Source of the DNA: Pseudoduganella aquatica
GTDB lineage: Bacteria; Pseudomonadota; Gammaproteobacteria; Burkholderiales; Burkholderiaceae_D
Direction of reading: 5' to 3'
Length of the DNA: 64,000 nucleotides
Assembly (NCBI RefSeq): GCF_009857595.1
Contig: NZ_WWCU01000027.1
Coordinates: 24,336 to 88,335, forward strand
In this document: positions 32,914 to 41,745 of the stretch, piece after piece
How the letters are laid out: every line of letters starts with the position of its first letter
How positions within the stretch are numbered: position 1 is the stretch's first letter
Notes under the pieces: model-generated
The model's database searches: none
Told to the model about the DNA's origin: nothing
What the model saw: only the letters and a program-made list of their open reading frames with translations
Translations under genes and position numbers: made by a program

Positions 32914-35559
32914 ATGCGCACTGACAGCCCACAGACGATCTTCCGTAAAGACTACACCCCTCCCAGCTACCTGGTTCACACGGTGGAACTGGGCTTCGAC
33001 CTGGACCCGGCCCGCACCATCGTGGCCAACCGCGTCACGCTGAGCCGCAACCCGGCCAGCAAGAGCAAGGATCTTGTGCTGCACGGCGAGGAAATCGACC
33101 TGGTGGCGCTGCGCATGAACGGCAAGACCCTGGCGCCGGGCCAATACGTGCTGGGCAGCCATACGCTGACCATCCCGAAGGCGCCGGCCGAGGTGACGCT
33201 GGAAATCGAGACCCTGTGCGCGCCCGAGCTGAACACCACGCTGTCCGGCCTGTACGTGTCCAACGGCAGCTTCTACACCCAGTGCGAGGCCGAAGGCTTC
33301 CGCCGCATCACCTACTTCCCGGACCGGCCGGACGTGATGGCAAAGTACACCGTCATGCTGCGCGCCGACAAGCAGCGCTACCCGGTGCTGCTGTCGAACG
33401 GCAACCTGCTGGAGCAGGGCGACCTGGACGGCGGCCGCCACTACGCCAAGTGGGAAGACCCGTTCAAGAAACCGTCCTACCTGTTCGCGCTGGTGGCCGC
33501 GCGCCTGGTGTGCCAGGAGGAGACCTACACGCTCAAGTCCGGCCGCGAAGTGCTGCTGCAGGTGTGGGTGGAAGAGGGCAACCTGGACAAGACCGACTAC
33601 GCCATGCAGTCGCTGAAAAACTCCATCCGCTGGGACGAGGAGCGCTTCGGCCTGGAGCTGGACCTGGACCGCTTCATGATCGTCGCCGTGGGCGACTTCA
33701 ACATGGGCGCCATGGAGAACAAGGGCCTGAACATCTTCAACACCAAGTTCGTGCTGGCCAATCCGCGCGTGGCGACCGACATCGACTACGCCGGCATTGA
33801 AGCGGTGGTGGGCCACGAGTACTTCCACAACTGGACCGGCAACCGCGTGACCTGCCGTGACTGGTTCCAGCTGTCGCTGAAGGAAGGCCTGACCGTGTTC
33901 CGCGACCAGGAATTCAGCGCCGACATGATAGGCACGGCCAGCGGCCGCGCCGTCACGCGCATCGACCAGGTGCGCACCTTGCGCCAGGCCCAGTTCCCGG
34001 AAGACGCCGGCCCGATGGCGCACCCGGTGCGTCCCGACTCCTTCGTCGAGATCAACAACTTCTACACCGTCACCGTGTACGAAAAAGGCGCCGAAGTGGT
34101 GCGCATGTACCAGACCCTGCTGGGCCGCGAAGGCTTCCGCAAAGGCATGGACCTGTACTTCCAGCGCCACGACGAGCAGGCCGTGCAGTGCGACGACTTC
34201 CGCGCCGCCATGGCCGACGCCAACGGCCGCGACCTGGCCCAGTTCGAGCGCTGGTACAGCCAGGCCGGCACGCCCGTCGTCACCGCCAGCACGCGCTACG
34301 ACGCCGCCGCGCAGACCTATGACATCACCCTGAGCCAGCGCTGCCCGGACACGCCCGGCCAGACCGGCAAGCTGCCCTTCCACATTCCGGTGGCCGTGGG
34401 CCTGCTGGGCGCGGACGGCAAGGACATGGCGCTGGCGCTGGACGGCGAGGTAGTGGGTGCGACCACCGCCGTGCTGGAGCTGAAAGAAGCCGAGCAGACC
34501 TTCCGCTTCACCAGCGTGCGCGAGCAGCCGGTGCCGTCCATCCTGCGCGACTTCTCCGCGCCGGTGGTGCTGGAATACCCGTACACGGACGCCGAACTGC
34601 TGCACCTGTTCCGCTACGACAGCGACGCCGTGAACCGCTGGGAAGCCGGCCAGCGCCTGGCCATGGCGCGCCTGCTCAAGCTCACCGCCGCCGTCGCGCA
34701 GGGCGCCACGCTGGCGCTGGACGACACCTTCATCGCCGCCCAGCGCGCCGTGCTGGTGGACGAAACGCTGGACGCGGCCTTCCGCGAGCTGGCGCTGGTG
34801 CTGCCGTCCGAAACCATCATCGCCGAGCAGATGGAAGTGGTGGACCCGCACGCCATCCACGCCGCGCGCCAGTTCATGCGCCGCACCATCGCGCGCGAAC
34901 TCGCGCCCGAGCTGCTGGCGCAATACCAGGCCAACCAGACGCCCGGCCCCTACAGCCCGGACGCCCAGTCGGCCGGCAAGCGCGGCCTGAAAAACCTGGC
35001 GCTGGCCTACCTGCTGATCGACCCGGGCAGCGCGGAGCTGAAGCTGGCGCAGCGCCAGTTCGAGCAGGCCACCAATATGACCGACCGCGCCGCCGCGCTG
35101 TCCGCGCTGATCCACAGCGGCGAAGACGTGCGCGCCTCCCTGCAAAGCTTCTACGACGACTTCGCCGGCGAAGCGCTGGTGGTCGACAAGTGGTTCGCCA
35201 TGCAGGGCGCCGCGCCCAACACCGACGTGGCTGCCGTGCGCAAGCTGATGCAGCACCCGGCCTTCACGCTGAAGAACCCGAACCGCGCGCGCAGCCTGCT
35301 GTTCAGCTTCTGCAACGCCAACCCATCGCAGTTCCACGCCAAGGACGGCAGCGCCTACGACTTCTGGGCCGAGCATGTGATCGCGCTGGACGCGCTGAAC
35401 CCGCAAGTGGCCGCGCGCCTGGCGCGCAGCATGGACCGCTGGCGCCGCTACGCGCCCGCGCTGCAGGATCAGATGCGCGCCGCGCTGGAGCGCGTGGCGC
35501 GCGCCGCGCCGCTGTCGAACGACGTGATGGAAGTCGTCAGCAAAGCCCTGGCCAACTAA
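32914..35559 (+). CDS. pepN: Aminopeptidase N
   Basis: Cytoplasmic M1 aminopeptidase of 881 residues that trims N-terminal residues from peptides. The exopeptidase signature GAMEN begins at residue 265 and the zinc site HEYFH is at 301-305, with the third ligand Glu324 in SLKEG, in the extended motif NWTGNRVTCRDWFQLSLKEG typical of the gammaproteobacterial/betaproteobacterial PepN group. The C-terminal ~440 residues are the DUF3458-type Ig and helical domains. It is followed 29 bases later by fbp. Confidence 0.97.
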   Translation: MRTDSPQTIFRKDYTPPSYLVHTVELGFDLDPARTIVANRVTLSRNPASKSKDLVLHGEEIDLVALRMNGKTLAPGQYVLGSHTLTIPKAPAEVTLEIETLCAPELNTTLSGLYVSNGSFYTQCEAEGFRRITYFPDRPDVMAKYTVMLRADKQRYPVLLSNGNLLEQGDLDGGRHYAKWEDPFKKPSYLFALVAARLVCQEETYTLKSGREVLLQVWVEEGNLDKTDYAMQSLKNSIRWDEERFGLELDLDRFMIVAVGDFNMGAMENKGLNIFNTKFVLANPRVATDIDYAGIEAVVGHEYFHNWTGNRVTCRDWFQLSLKEGLTVFRDQEFSADMIGTASGRAVTRIDQVRTLRQAQFPEDAGPMAHPVRPDSFVEINNFYTVTVYEKGAEVVRMYQTLLGREGFRKGMDLYFQRHDEQAVQCDDFRAAMADANGRDLAQFERWYSQAGTPVVTASTRYDAAAQTYDITLSQRCPDTPGQTGKLPFHIPVAVGLLGADGKDMALALDGEVVGATTAVLELKEAEQTFRFTSVREQPVPSILRDFSAPVVLEYPYTDAELLHLFRYDSDAVNRWEAGQRLAMARLLKLTAAVAQGATLALDDTFIAAQRAVLVDETLDAAFRELALVLPSETIIAEQMEVVDPHAIHAARQFMRRTIARELAPELLAQYQANQTPGPYSPDAQSAGKRGLKNLALAYLLIDPGSAELKLAQRQFEQATNMTDRAAALSALIHSGEDVRASLQSFYDDFAGEALVVDKWFAMQGAAPNTDVAAVRKLMQHPAFTLKNPNRARSLLFSFCNANPSQFHAKDGSAYDFWAEHVIALDALNPQVAARLARSMDRWRRYAPALQDQMRAALERVARAAPLSNDVMEVVSKALAN

Positions 35560-35588
35560 TTCGAAATCTGTAAAACCAAAGGAAAACA

Positions 35589-36590
35589 ATGAAACGCATC
35601 AGCCTGACCCAGTACCTGGTGGAAGAACAACGCCTCCACAACACCATCCCGGCCGAACTGCGCCTGCTGATCGAAGTTGTGGCGCGCTCCTGCAAAACCA
35701 TTTCGCACAGCGTAGGCAAGGGCGCGCTGGGCGACGTGCTGGGCGCGCTGGAGACCGAGAACGTGCAGGGCGAAGTGCAGAAGAAGCTGGACGTCATCTC
35801 GAACGAGATCCTGCTCGAAGCGAACGAATGGGGCGGCCACCTGGCGGCCATGGCGTCGGAAGAAATGGAAACCATCCACCCGATCCCCAACCGCTACCCG
35901 ATGGGCGAATATCTGCTGGTGTTCGACCCGCTGGACGGCTCCTCCAACATCGACGTGAACGTCTCCATCGGCACCATCTTCTCCGTGCTGAAGGCGCCGG
36001 ACGGCATGGTCACGCCGTCCGAGCAGGACTTCCTGCAACCGGGCGCACAGCAGGTAGCGGCGGGCTACGCGGTGTACGGCCCGCAAACCCAGCTGGTGCT
36101 GACCACCGGCCACGGCGTGAACTGCTTCACGCTGGACCGCGAGATGGGTTCCTGGGTGCTGACCCAGCGCGGCATGCAGATTCCGGCCACGACCAAGGAA
36201 TTCGCCATCAACATGTCCAACGCGCGCCACTGGCACGCGCCGGTCACGCGCTATGTGAACGAACTGCTGGCCGGCGACACCGGCCCGCGCGGCAAGAACT
36301 TCAATATGCGCTGGATCGCCTCCATGGTGGCGGACGTGCACCGCATCCTGAACCGCGGCGGCGTGTTCATGTACCCGGCCGACACGCGCGACACCTCCAT
36401 GCCCGGCAAGCTGCGCCTGATGTACGAAGCGAACCCGATGGCCTTCATCGTCGAACAGGCCGGCGGCGCCGCCACCGACGGCAAGCAGCGCATCATGGAC
36501 ATCCAGCCGCACAAGCTGCACCAGCGCGTGCCGGTGTTCCTGGGCTCGCGCGACGAGGTGGCCGTGGTGACCGGCTATCACGCGGAATGA
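35589..36590 (+). CDS. fbp: Class I fructose-1,6-bisphosphatase
   Basis: Gluconeogenic phosphatase of 333 residues that hydrolyses fructose 1,6-bisphosphate. The metal-binding core FDPLDGSSNIDVN places Asp113 and Asp116 at the active site; the substrate region KGKLRLMYEANPMAFIVEQAGG-like sequence is near 275-295. The N-terminal allosteric region is present (MKRISLTQYLVEEQR). It may be co-transcribed with pepN. A tRNA-Thr gene follows after about 110 bases. Confidence 0.97.
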   Translation: MKRISLTQYLVEEQRLHNTIPAELRLLIEVVARSCKTISHSVGKGALGDVLGALETENVQGEVQKKLDVISNEILLEANEWGGHLAAMASEEMETIHPIPNRYPMGEYLLVFDPLDGSSNIDVNVSIGTIFSVLKAPDGMVTPSEQDFLQPGAQQVAAGYAVYGPQTQLVLTTGHGVNCFTLDREMGSWVLTQRGMQIPATTKEFAINMSNARHWHAPVTRYVNELLAGDTGPRGKNFNMRWIASMVADVHRILNRGGVFMYPADTRDTSMPGKLRLMYEANPMAFIVEQAGGAATDGKQRIMDIQPHKLHQRVPVFLGSRDEVAVVTGYHAE

Positions 36591-36703
36591 TATTTTGGCA
36601 ATGTGCTTAAAAAGCACTAGCGCATTCCGGTGGTTTATTGTTAGAATGCGAGCCTCCTTGCTGTAGCTGGTCACGTATCGCTACAGCTCCAAGGTACAGT
36701 TTC

Positions 36704-36779
36704 GCCGCTGTAGCTCAGTCGGTAGAGCAGCGCATTCGTAATGCGAAGGTCACCAGTTCGATTCCGGTCAGCGGCACCA
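36704..36779 (+). tRNA. tRNA-Thr (anticodon CGT)
   Basis: A 76-base cloverleaf: acceptor stem GCCGCTG with CAGCGGC, D-arm TAGCTCAGTCGGTAGAGCA, anticodon arm GCATTCGTAATGC with anticodon CGT, T-arm GGTTCGATTCC-type (AGTTCGATTCC) and encoded ACCA end at 36776-36779. A terminator follows 8 bases later. A TAGAAT -10-like box sits at 36642-36647. Confidence 0.96.
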
Positions 36780-36787
36780 GTAGGAAG

Positions 36788-36825
36788 AAAAAGGGTTGTA
36801 TGCGAGAGCATGCAGCCCTTTTTTC
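36788..36825 (+). terminator. Rho-independent terminator of tRNA-Thr
   Basis: AAAAAGGG-T-TG and CAGCCCTTTTTT arms with an inner TGC/GCA stem around GAGA; two G-U pairs. It ends in a T tract. Confidence 0.85.
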
Positions 36826-36999
36826 ATTTCCGGGCGCCGGCGTATCATGGACTCTTACCGCGAGGGTCATGCCATGAATGTCTTGGAAAACTGTAACGAA
36901 CCGTTGAATTCCTGCTCACGTCATAATTGAGGAAATTGACAGTGGGTACAAAGATGGTCGAAGATGGCGCGCCCGATCTCAGGGGCGCTTTGATCTTGG

Positions 37000-38199
37000 C
37001 TATTTCGCAGAAACGATAGTGTCGATCATTTGCTGGGAATAGGCAGCGCCCGTCGCTTCGGTCGCCTCCATCATGGCGCGCCAAAGCGGGACGATGCCGA
37101 CGCCCAGCTTGTCGAAGCGCATCAGGCCGCAGGCATAGATGCCGTCAAAGGTATCGACGGCGCCGCCAAGCTTCTCGCAGGTCGCGGCCTGCTTCGCGCG
37201 GTAGGCCTTCACTGCTTCTTCGCTGTACAGGCCAGTCTGGGCCAGGGCGTCGAGTGCCATGGCCTCCGCGCCGCCCTCGTGGATCCACGGACCCTGGTCG
37301 TCGCCCACGCCGCCGCGTGCAATCGCCAGTTGCCAGATATGCGCCATCTCGTGCGCCACGGTCTTGGTCGCGTGCTCGCGCAGTTTCGGATGGTCGAGCT
37401 GCACTTGCTTGCCTTCCAGCAGATACGAGACCTGGCCCGCGCCCAGAATGGCGCCCCCTTTCATCGAAAAGCCCGGCGATTCGACGTTGCCAACGGCAAC
37501 CATGATCAGCAGTTCGTCCTTTAACTGGCGCTGATAGGCCTTCTCGTAATACCCGGACGTTTTCGCGCCGACATCTAGTATGGTTTCGCGCAGCCACTGC
37601 GGGGCTTTTGGATCGATCACGACTTTCACCGCACCAGCGAGGACTGCCTGCGCCGGTCCGAAGTAGGCATAGCCACGCGGACCACCGGGGTGCAGCCGGT
37701 TGGCTGGCGGCGCGATGACGTTTTCCTGCCCCAGGCCAGCCAACTTGAAGTCGGTGCGCATGGCGAGCGTCTTATCGCCTTGTTCGACGTCGCCTTGCAG
37801 GTGGCCGAGGTAGACCGATGTCCCGCCATCGCTGAAACGGTTGAACGAGACATAGTCCTTGGGCGACCAGCCGTCGAAAGTCCTGATCTGCACGCTGGCC
37901 GCCTTGAACGGCTTGCCCTTGGACGCAATGACATCGAAGTCCGGTCCGGATGTCATGCCCATGCCGGGCGTGAGCACCGTCCACTCCTGCTTGCGGAACG
38001 CGCCGATGGAATGAAGTTTGACCGCCGTCACGGCTTGCGCGAAGCGGTAATCCACGCGCCAGAGGTCTCTCGACACATGGCGCACGTCCACTGCTGCGGC
38101 AAGCCCAGGCTGCTGCTCCGCATGCACGAGTGGAGCAGCACACAACATCAAGAAGGCGGCGCACAGGCCAAGGAATCGATGCATCGGGAGGTTCTTCAA
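37000..38199 (-). CDS. Exported gluzincin-like metalloprotease, uncharacterised
   Basis: A 399-residue exported protein (signal LGLCAAFLMLCAAPLVHAEQ). The N-terminal half is a beta-rich domain; the C-terminal half has HEMAHIWQ (zinc His-x3-His and catalytic Glu) and, 20-odd residues later, WIHEGGAEAMA, whose Glu is the expected third ligand. That HExxH...E layout is of the M1/gluzincin clan, but the protein is half the size of M1 aminopeptidases and lacks GAMEN, so it is not PepN-like. Codon and base use are somewhat less GC-rich than the neighbours. It lies just beyond the tRNA-Thr gene. Specificity unknown. Confidence 0.75.
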   Translation of the reverse strand: MKNLPMHRFLGLCAAFLMLCAAPLVHAEQQPGLAAAVDVRHVSRDLWRVDYRFAQAVTAVKLHSIGAFRKQEWTVLTPGMGMTSGPDFDVIASKGKPFKAASVQIRTFDGWSPKDYVSFNRFSDGGTSVYLGHLQGDVEQGDKTLAMRTDFKLAGLGQENVIAPPANRLHPGGPRGYAYFGPAQAVLAGAVKVVIDPKAPQWLRETILDVGAKTSGYYEKAYQRQLKDELLIMVAVGNVESPGFSMKGGAILGAGQVSYLLEGKQVQLDHPKLREHATKTVAHEMAHIWQLAIARGGVGDDQGPWIHEGGAEAMALDALAQTGLYSEEAVKAYRAKQAATCEKLGGAVDTFDGIYACGLMRFDKLGVGIVPLWRAMMEATEATGAAYSQQMIDTIVSAK

Positions 38200-38312
38200 T
38201 GACTAGCATGGATCCATTTTACTTGTTGAATTAAAAACAATGCAAATTCAAATGAGGCCATGATGCGTGCGGTGGCCGGTGCGTTGCACAGCATGGTAGG
38301 GCGGAATGCGGG

Positions 38313-39242
38313 CTATCGGCTTATTTGGCTGCGCAGCCAGGTCAGGGCGGGGTCGCTGTCGCTGCGGTTGTGCCAGATGGCTTGCATCTGCCGGCTGCGC
38401 GCGGGGTAGGGGAGCGGCGCGGCGGGCAGGCCTTCGCGTTCGGCGAACAGCTCGCTGAGGGACGAGGGCAGCACGGCCAGCATGTCGCTGGAGCGCAGCA
38501 GGGAGGGCACGGCCAGCGAGTGCGGCACCAGCATGCGCAGCCGCGCCGTTTCGGGCAGCGCGGCGCGGTCGAACATGTCGGACTCGCGCGCCAGGCCGCG
38601 TTCGGACAGGAAGCCGTCCACCGCGCCTTCCTCGACGCCGCCCAGCGAGACGGCGATCAGCGGATAAGTAGCCAGGTCTTCGGCAGTGACTTTGCGGCCT
38701 GCCAGCGGGTGGCCGGGGCGCATGGACAGGGTGTCGGTCTGGGTCCACAGCGTCATGGCGCTGAAGCGGGGCGGGATGTCGGCGAACACGCCTATGGCCA
38801 CGTCGATGCGGCCCAGGTCCAGCTGGCCCGCCAGGTCGATGCGCGTGGATGGGCGGATGACCAGGTTCGCCAACGGGGCCAGTTCCTGCAGTTGCGCGCT
38901 CAGGCGCTCCAGCAGCAGGAGCGTGACGTAGTCGGTGGCGGCAATGACGAAGTCGCGTTGCGCGGTGGCTGGTGCAAAGGGCTCGTTGCCCAACGCGCCG
39001 CTGATCTGCAGCAGCGCATTGCGCAGCGGCGCGGCCATGGCCTGGGCGCGGGCCGTGGGCTGCATGCCGCCGGCGGTGCGCACAAACAGTTCGTCCCCCA
39101 GCGCTTCGCGCAGGCGCCCGAGCGCGTGGCTGATGGCGGAGTGGCTCAGGTTCAGCCGCCGCGACGCGCGCTGCAGGTTACGCTCTTCGTAGACGATGTT
39201 GAAGACGCGCAGCAGGTTCAGATCGAGGCGATCGATATTCAT
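38313..39242 (-). CDS. LysR-type transcriptional regulator
   Basis: A 309-residue LysR-family regulator. The winged helix-turn-helix is at the N-terminus (DLNLLRVFNIVYEERNLQRASRRLNLSHSAISHALGRLREALGDELFVR); the rest is the two-lobe effector-binding domain. The ATG at 39242 overlaps the stop of the upstream FUSC gene (ATGA), so it likely regulates, and is co-made with, that transporter-like protein. Continuous frames reaching upstream into the FUSC gene are not genuine. Confidence 0.92.
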   Translation of the reverse strand: MNIDRLDLNLLRVFNIVYEERNLQRASRRLNLSHSAISHALGRLREALGDELFVRTAGGMQPTARAQAMAAPLRNALLQISGALGNEPFAPATAQRDFVIAATDYVTLLLLERLSAQLQELAPLANLVIRPSTRIDLAGQLDLGRIDVAIGVFADIPPRFSAMTLWTQTDTLSMRPGHPLAGRKVTAEDLATYPLIAVSLGGVEEGAVDGFLSERGLARESDMFDRAALPETARLRMLVPHSLAVPSLLRSSDMLAVLPSSLSELFAEREGLPAAPLPYPARSRQMQAIWHNRSDSDPALTWLRSQISR

Positions 39243-40282
39243 GTTGGCACGGTACGTTGGCGTAGTGGCCATAGTACCGCACAGACTGCGGTCTGTACGA
39301 GCACCGAGAGGGAGAGGCCTGCCGCGTCGTACAGGTATTGCGCACCGCCGCCGTCCCCGCCGACCAGGCTGCCGCCGGGGTAGCCGAGCATGCACAGCGT
39401 GATGCTGTAGCCCAGGCCTTGCGCCAGCGATTCCGGCCGGCCTGTCATCCATGCTCCCAGCGCAAGGGCGGGCGCATAGAGCAGATAAGGAGACAGCGGC
39501 AAGTACGGGTAGCTGAGCTGAAGCGCGAGGCCGGCCGCGACGGCGAGCAGCGTGCCCCAGGTCATCTGCAGGGATGCACGCACCGGCTGCGCGGCCAGCG
39601 CCACCAGCGCGCAATTGACCGTCGCGTTCAGCGTCGCCATCGGCCCGCCGCGCCAGGAGGTGGCCAGCCACAGCGTGCCCATGGCCGCCATGGCGATGGC
39701 CGGATGCAGGCCTGCCAGCGAGGCGCTGGCTGCCTTTGTGGGCAGTGCGGGGGAGGCGGGCCGCACGGCCGGCGCGCTTGCCTGGGGCGCGCCCTTGCCG
39801 GGCCAGCGGCTGCTTGCATACGCCACCGCGCTTGCGCAGACGATGCCCAGCGCCACCTCGGCCAGGCGGCTGGCGGCGCTGGTGGCGATGTGGCCCGCGT
39901 CCAGGGCCATGGGAATGGCGATGAGTATCGGCGTATAACCCGTCAGCAGAAGGGAATAGGCGGTCAGCTGGCTGTGGAAGGCGGCGATGGCGGTGAACAG
40001 TGCGACCCACACGCCAACCGCAGCCAGGAAGTGCGCCGGCGACTGGGGGGCCATCGCGGCCATTGCCCACGCGGCGAGCGCGCCGCCGATGGTGCCCAGC
40101 ATCCGGTGGTAGCCCTTGGCGAAGACCTGCCGCGCCTGCGGCTGCATCACGATGAACACGCACACCATGGCGATCTGCGGCGCGGGGAGTCCGAGCCGCA
40201 TGGCGATGGCCATGGCCAGGAAGGCGGTGGTGACGGTATTGAAGATATGGCGCAGCATGGCTATTCCCCGGCGGTCTGACAA
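39239..40282 (-). CDS. FUSC-family membrane protein
   Basis: A 347-residue protein with two clusters of hydrophobic helices separated by a cytoplasmic stretch (about 165-190), the pattern of FUSC/aromatic-acid exporter proteins (AaeB/YccS-like): FLAMAIAMRLGLPAPQIAMVCVFIVMQPQ and the later HPAIAMAAMGTLWLATSWRGGPM. These proteins are implicated in efflux of aromatic or toxic acids. Start chosen at 40282 (MSDRRGIAMLRH); the ATG at 40258 is possible. Coupled to the LysR gene downstream. Confidence 0.83.
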   Translation of the reverse strand: MSDRRGIAMLRHIFNTVTTAFLAMAIAMRLGLPAPQIAMVCVFIVMQPQARQVFAKGYHRMLGTIGGALAAWAMAAMAPQSPAHFLAAVGVWVALFTAIAAFHSQLTAYSLLLTGYTPILIAIPMALDAGHIATSAASRLAEVALGIVCASAVAYASSRWPGKGAPQASAPAVRPASPALPTKAASASLAGLHPAIAMAAMGTLWLATSWRGGPMATLNATVNCALVALAAQPVRASLQMTWGTLLAVAAGLALQLSYPYLPLSPYLLYAPALALGAWMTGRPESLAQGLGYSITLCMLGYPGGSLVGGDGGGAQYLYDAAGLSLSVLVQTAVCAVLWPLRQRTVPT

Positions 40283-40377
40283 TGCGGCAGCATGCCACGC
40301 GCCCGCCCGGGGCAGAAGCGACTATTGTTCAAGATGGTTGTGCACGGAATTCATGATGTGCTTGACCTTCTGTCATG

Positions 40378-40395
40378 TGTCAGATATTGTTGACA
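40378..40395. promoter_or_regulatory. Possible operator before the HTH regulator
   Basis: TGTCA (40378-40382) and TGACA (40391-40395) form an inverted repeat around GATATTGT, directly before the GTG start at 40397; an extra TGTCA lies at 40371-40375. The position over the start and the 13-base spacing between half-site starts suit autoregulation by the winged-helix protein downstream. Confidence 0.4.
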
Positions 40396-40396
40396 T

Positions 40397-40729
40397 GTGA
40401 GCGCAAAAAAACAATCCCTCAATGGCGACCAACTGCTGGCGGTGCTGGCAGCGCTGGCCAATCCGCACCGGCTGCGCATTATTGCGGCGCTGGTGAGCGG
40501 CGGGCGCAATTACGTGAGCCAGCTGGCGCGCGAGCTGGGCATCAGCCGTCCCTTGCTGCATCTGCACTTGCAGAAGCTGGAGGACGCGGGCCTGGTGGTC
40601 AGCCAGATGGAGCTGTCGCACGACGGCAAAGCCCTCAACTATTTTGAGCCCAGCAGCTTTTTAATCGAACTCTCGCCCGCCTCCATCGCGGAGATGGCGA
40701 AGACGCTTCAAGTCCCCAACGAACAGTAG
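40397..40729 (+). CDS. ArsR-like winged helix-turn-helix regulator
   Basis: A 110-residue DNA-binding protein with an ArsR/MarR-like fold: LAALANPHRLRIIAALVSGGRNYVSQLARELGISRPLLHLHLQKLEDAGLVVSQ. No cysteine metal site is visible, so it is not a classic metal sensor. The start is GTG (MSAKKQSLNGD). The two genes downstream, a small membrane protein and a DUF4386 protein, follow closely and are probably its regulated operon. Confidence 0.87.
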   Translation: MSAKKQSLNGDQLLAVLAALANPHRLRIIAALVSGGRNYVSQLARELGISRPLLHLHLQKLEDAGLVVSQMELSHDGKALNYFEPSSFLIELSPASIAEMAKTLQVPNEQ

Positions 40730-40737
40730 AGGTGGTT

Positions 40738-40995
40738 ATGTCTGAAAGCATATATTTGTTGACGATCTGCCTGCCGCTCGGCGCGGCCGTGCTCATTTTC
40801 GGCATGAAGTACTTCTCGGCGGCCTTTGCCGCCCGCGCCCGCGCCGAGAGCGACGCGGCCTACAGTGCGCTGGCGGAGAAGGCCGTGCAGGCGCAGGCTG
40901 CGCACCAGGCCACGCTGGCGGCCATGCAGGCGGAACTTGCCAAGCTGTCCGGCAGCGTGGCCTCGGTAGAAAAAATCCTCAAGCAAGTCGAATAA
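40738..40995 (+). CDS. Small membrane-anchored protein
   Basis: An 85-residue protein with one N-terminal helix (LLTICLPLGAAVLIFGMKYFSAAFA) followed by an Ala-rich coiled-coil-like segment rich in Glu, Lys and Gln (AEKAVQAQAAHQATLAAMQAELAKLSG). The ATG at 40738, with GAGGTGG just upstream, is preferred to a GTG six bases earlier. It sits between the HTH regulator and the DUF4386 gene. Function unknown. Confidence 0.7.
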   Translation: MSESIYLLTICLPLGAAVLIFGMKYFSAAFAARARAESDAAYSALAEKAVQAQAAHQATLAAMQAELAKLSGSVASVEKILKQVE

Positions 40996-41021
40996 TCCGC
41001 AGTCTCTCACCGGGAGCAAGC

Positions 41022-41741
41022 ATGGACGGCAGCAGTCTGATTCAACCGCCGCGCGCAGCGCTGCAAAGCTATGCGCGGCTGGGCGGCGTGCTGTACCTGA
41101 TTATTATCGTCATCGGCCTGCTGGGCGAGGCGCTGATACGCGGAACGCTGGTGGTGGGCGGCGACCCTGCCGCCACCGTGCGCCGCATCCAGGAGTCGGA
41201 ATGGCTGTGGCGCCTGGGCGTGGCGGCGCAGATGCTGCTGCTGGTGTGCGCGGTGGCGCTGACATGGATCTTCTACGTGCTGCTGCGGCCCGTGAGCAAA
41301 AATCTGAGCTTGCTGGTGGTGCTGTTTGCGATCACCTCGCTGGCTGTGGAAAGCGTGAGCGCGCTGCAGCTGCAGTCCATGCTCGATACGCTGGCCATGG
41401 CCAAGTATCTGAAGCCGGACGACCTGCCGCAGCTGCACGTCATGGCTTACCTGACGGTGCTGTCGCACGCGCAGGCGTTCGGCCTGGCGCTGATTTTCTT
41501 CGGCGTGGAAATCCTGATCGTCGGCTACGTGATCTGGAAGTCTGGCTATATCCCCAAGGCCATCGGCGTGCTGATGCAGCTGGCGGGCGTGTGCTACCTG
41601 ATCAACAGCTTCAGCATGGTGCTCAGCCCTGCGCTGGCAAGCATGCTGTTCCCCGCCATCCTGCTGCCCGCGCTGGTCGGCGAAAGCGCGTTTTGCCTGT
41701 GGCTGCTGTTCAAGGGCGTAGGGCAGCCGGCGCAGCGCTGA
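41022..41741 (+). CDS. DUF4386 family membrane protein
   Basis: A 239-residue inner-membrane protein with about six helices (LGGVLYLIIIVIGLLGEALIRG first; CLWLLFKGVGQ last). DUF4386 proteins are of unknown function. It is the last gene of the apparent HTH regulator operon and stops 4 bases before the convergent sugar porter. Confidence 0.82.
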   Translation: MDGSSLIQPPRAALQSYARLGGVLYLIIIVIGLLGEALIRGTLVVGGDPAATVRRIQESEWLWRLGVAAQMLLLVCAVALTWIFYVLLRPVSKNLSLLVVLFAITSLAVESVSALQLQSMLDTLAMAKYLKPDDLPQLHVMAYLTVLSHAQAFGLALIFFGVEILIVGYVIWKSGYIPKAIGVLMQLAGVCYLINSFSMVLSPALASMLFPAILLPALVGESAFCLWLLFKGVGQPAQR

Positions 41742-41745
41742 GCGG

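Noticed and set aside
36704..38200. A tRNA-Thr-targeted genomic island downstream of the tRNA
   Set aside because: No integrase and no repeat of the tRNA 3' end could be found downstream, and the next gene is a single one with a modest composition difference.
38313..40298. A single 661-codon frame as a fusion of FUSC and LysR proteins
   Set aside because: The upstream half is a shadow in a different frame from the real FUSC gene; the LysR gene starts at 39242 with an ATGA overlap.
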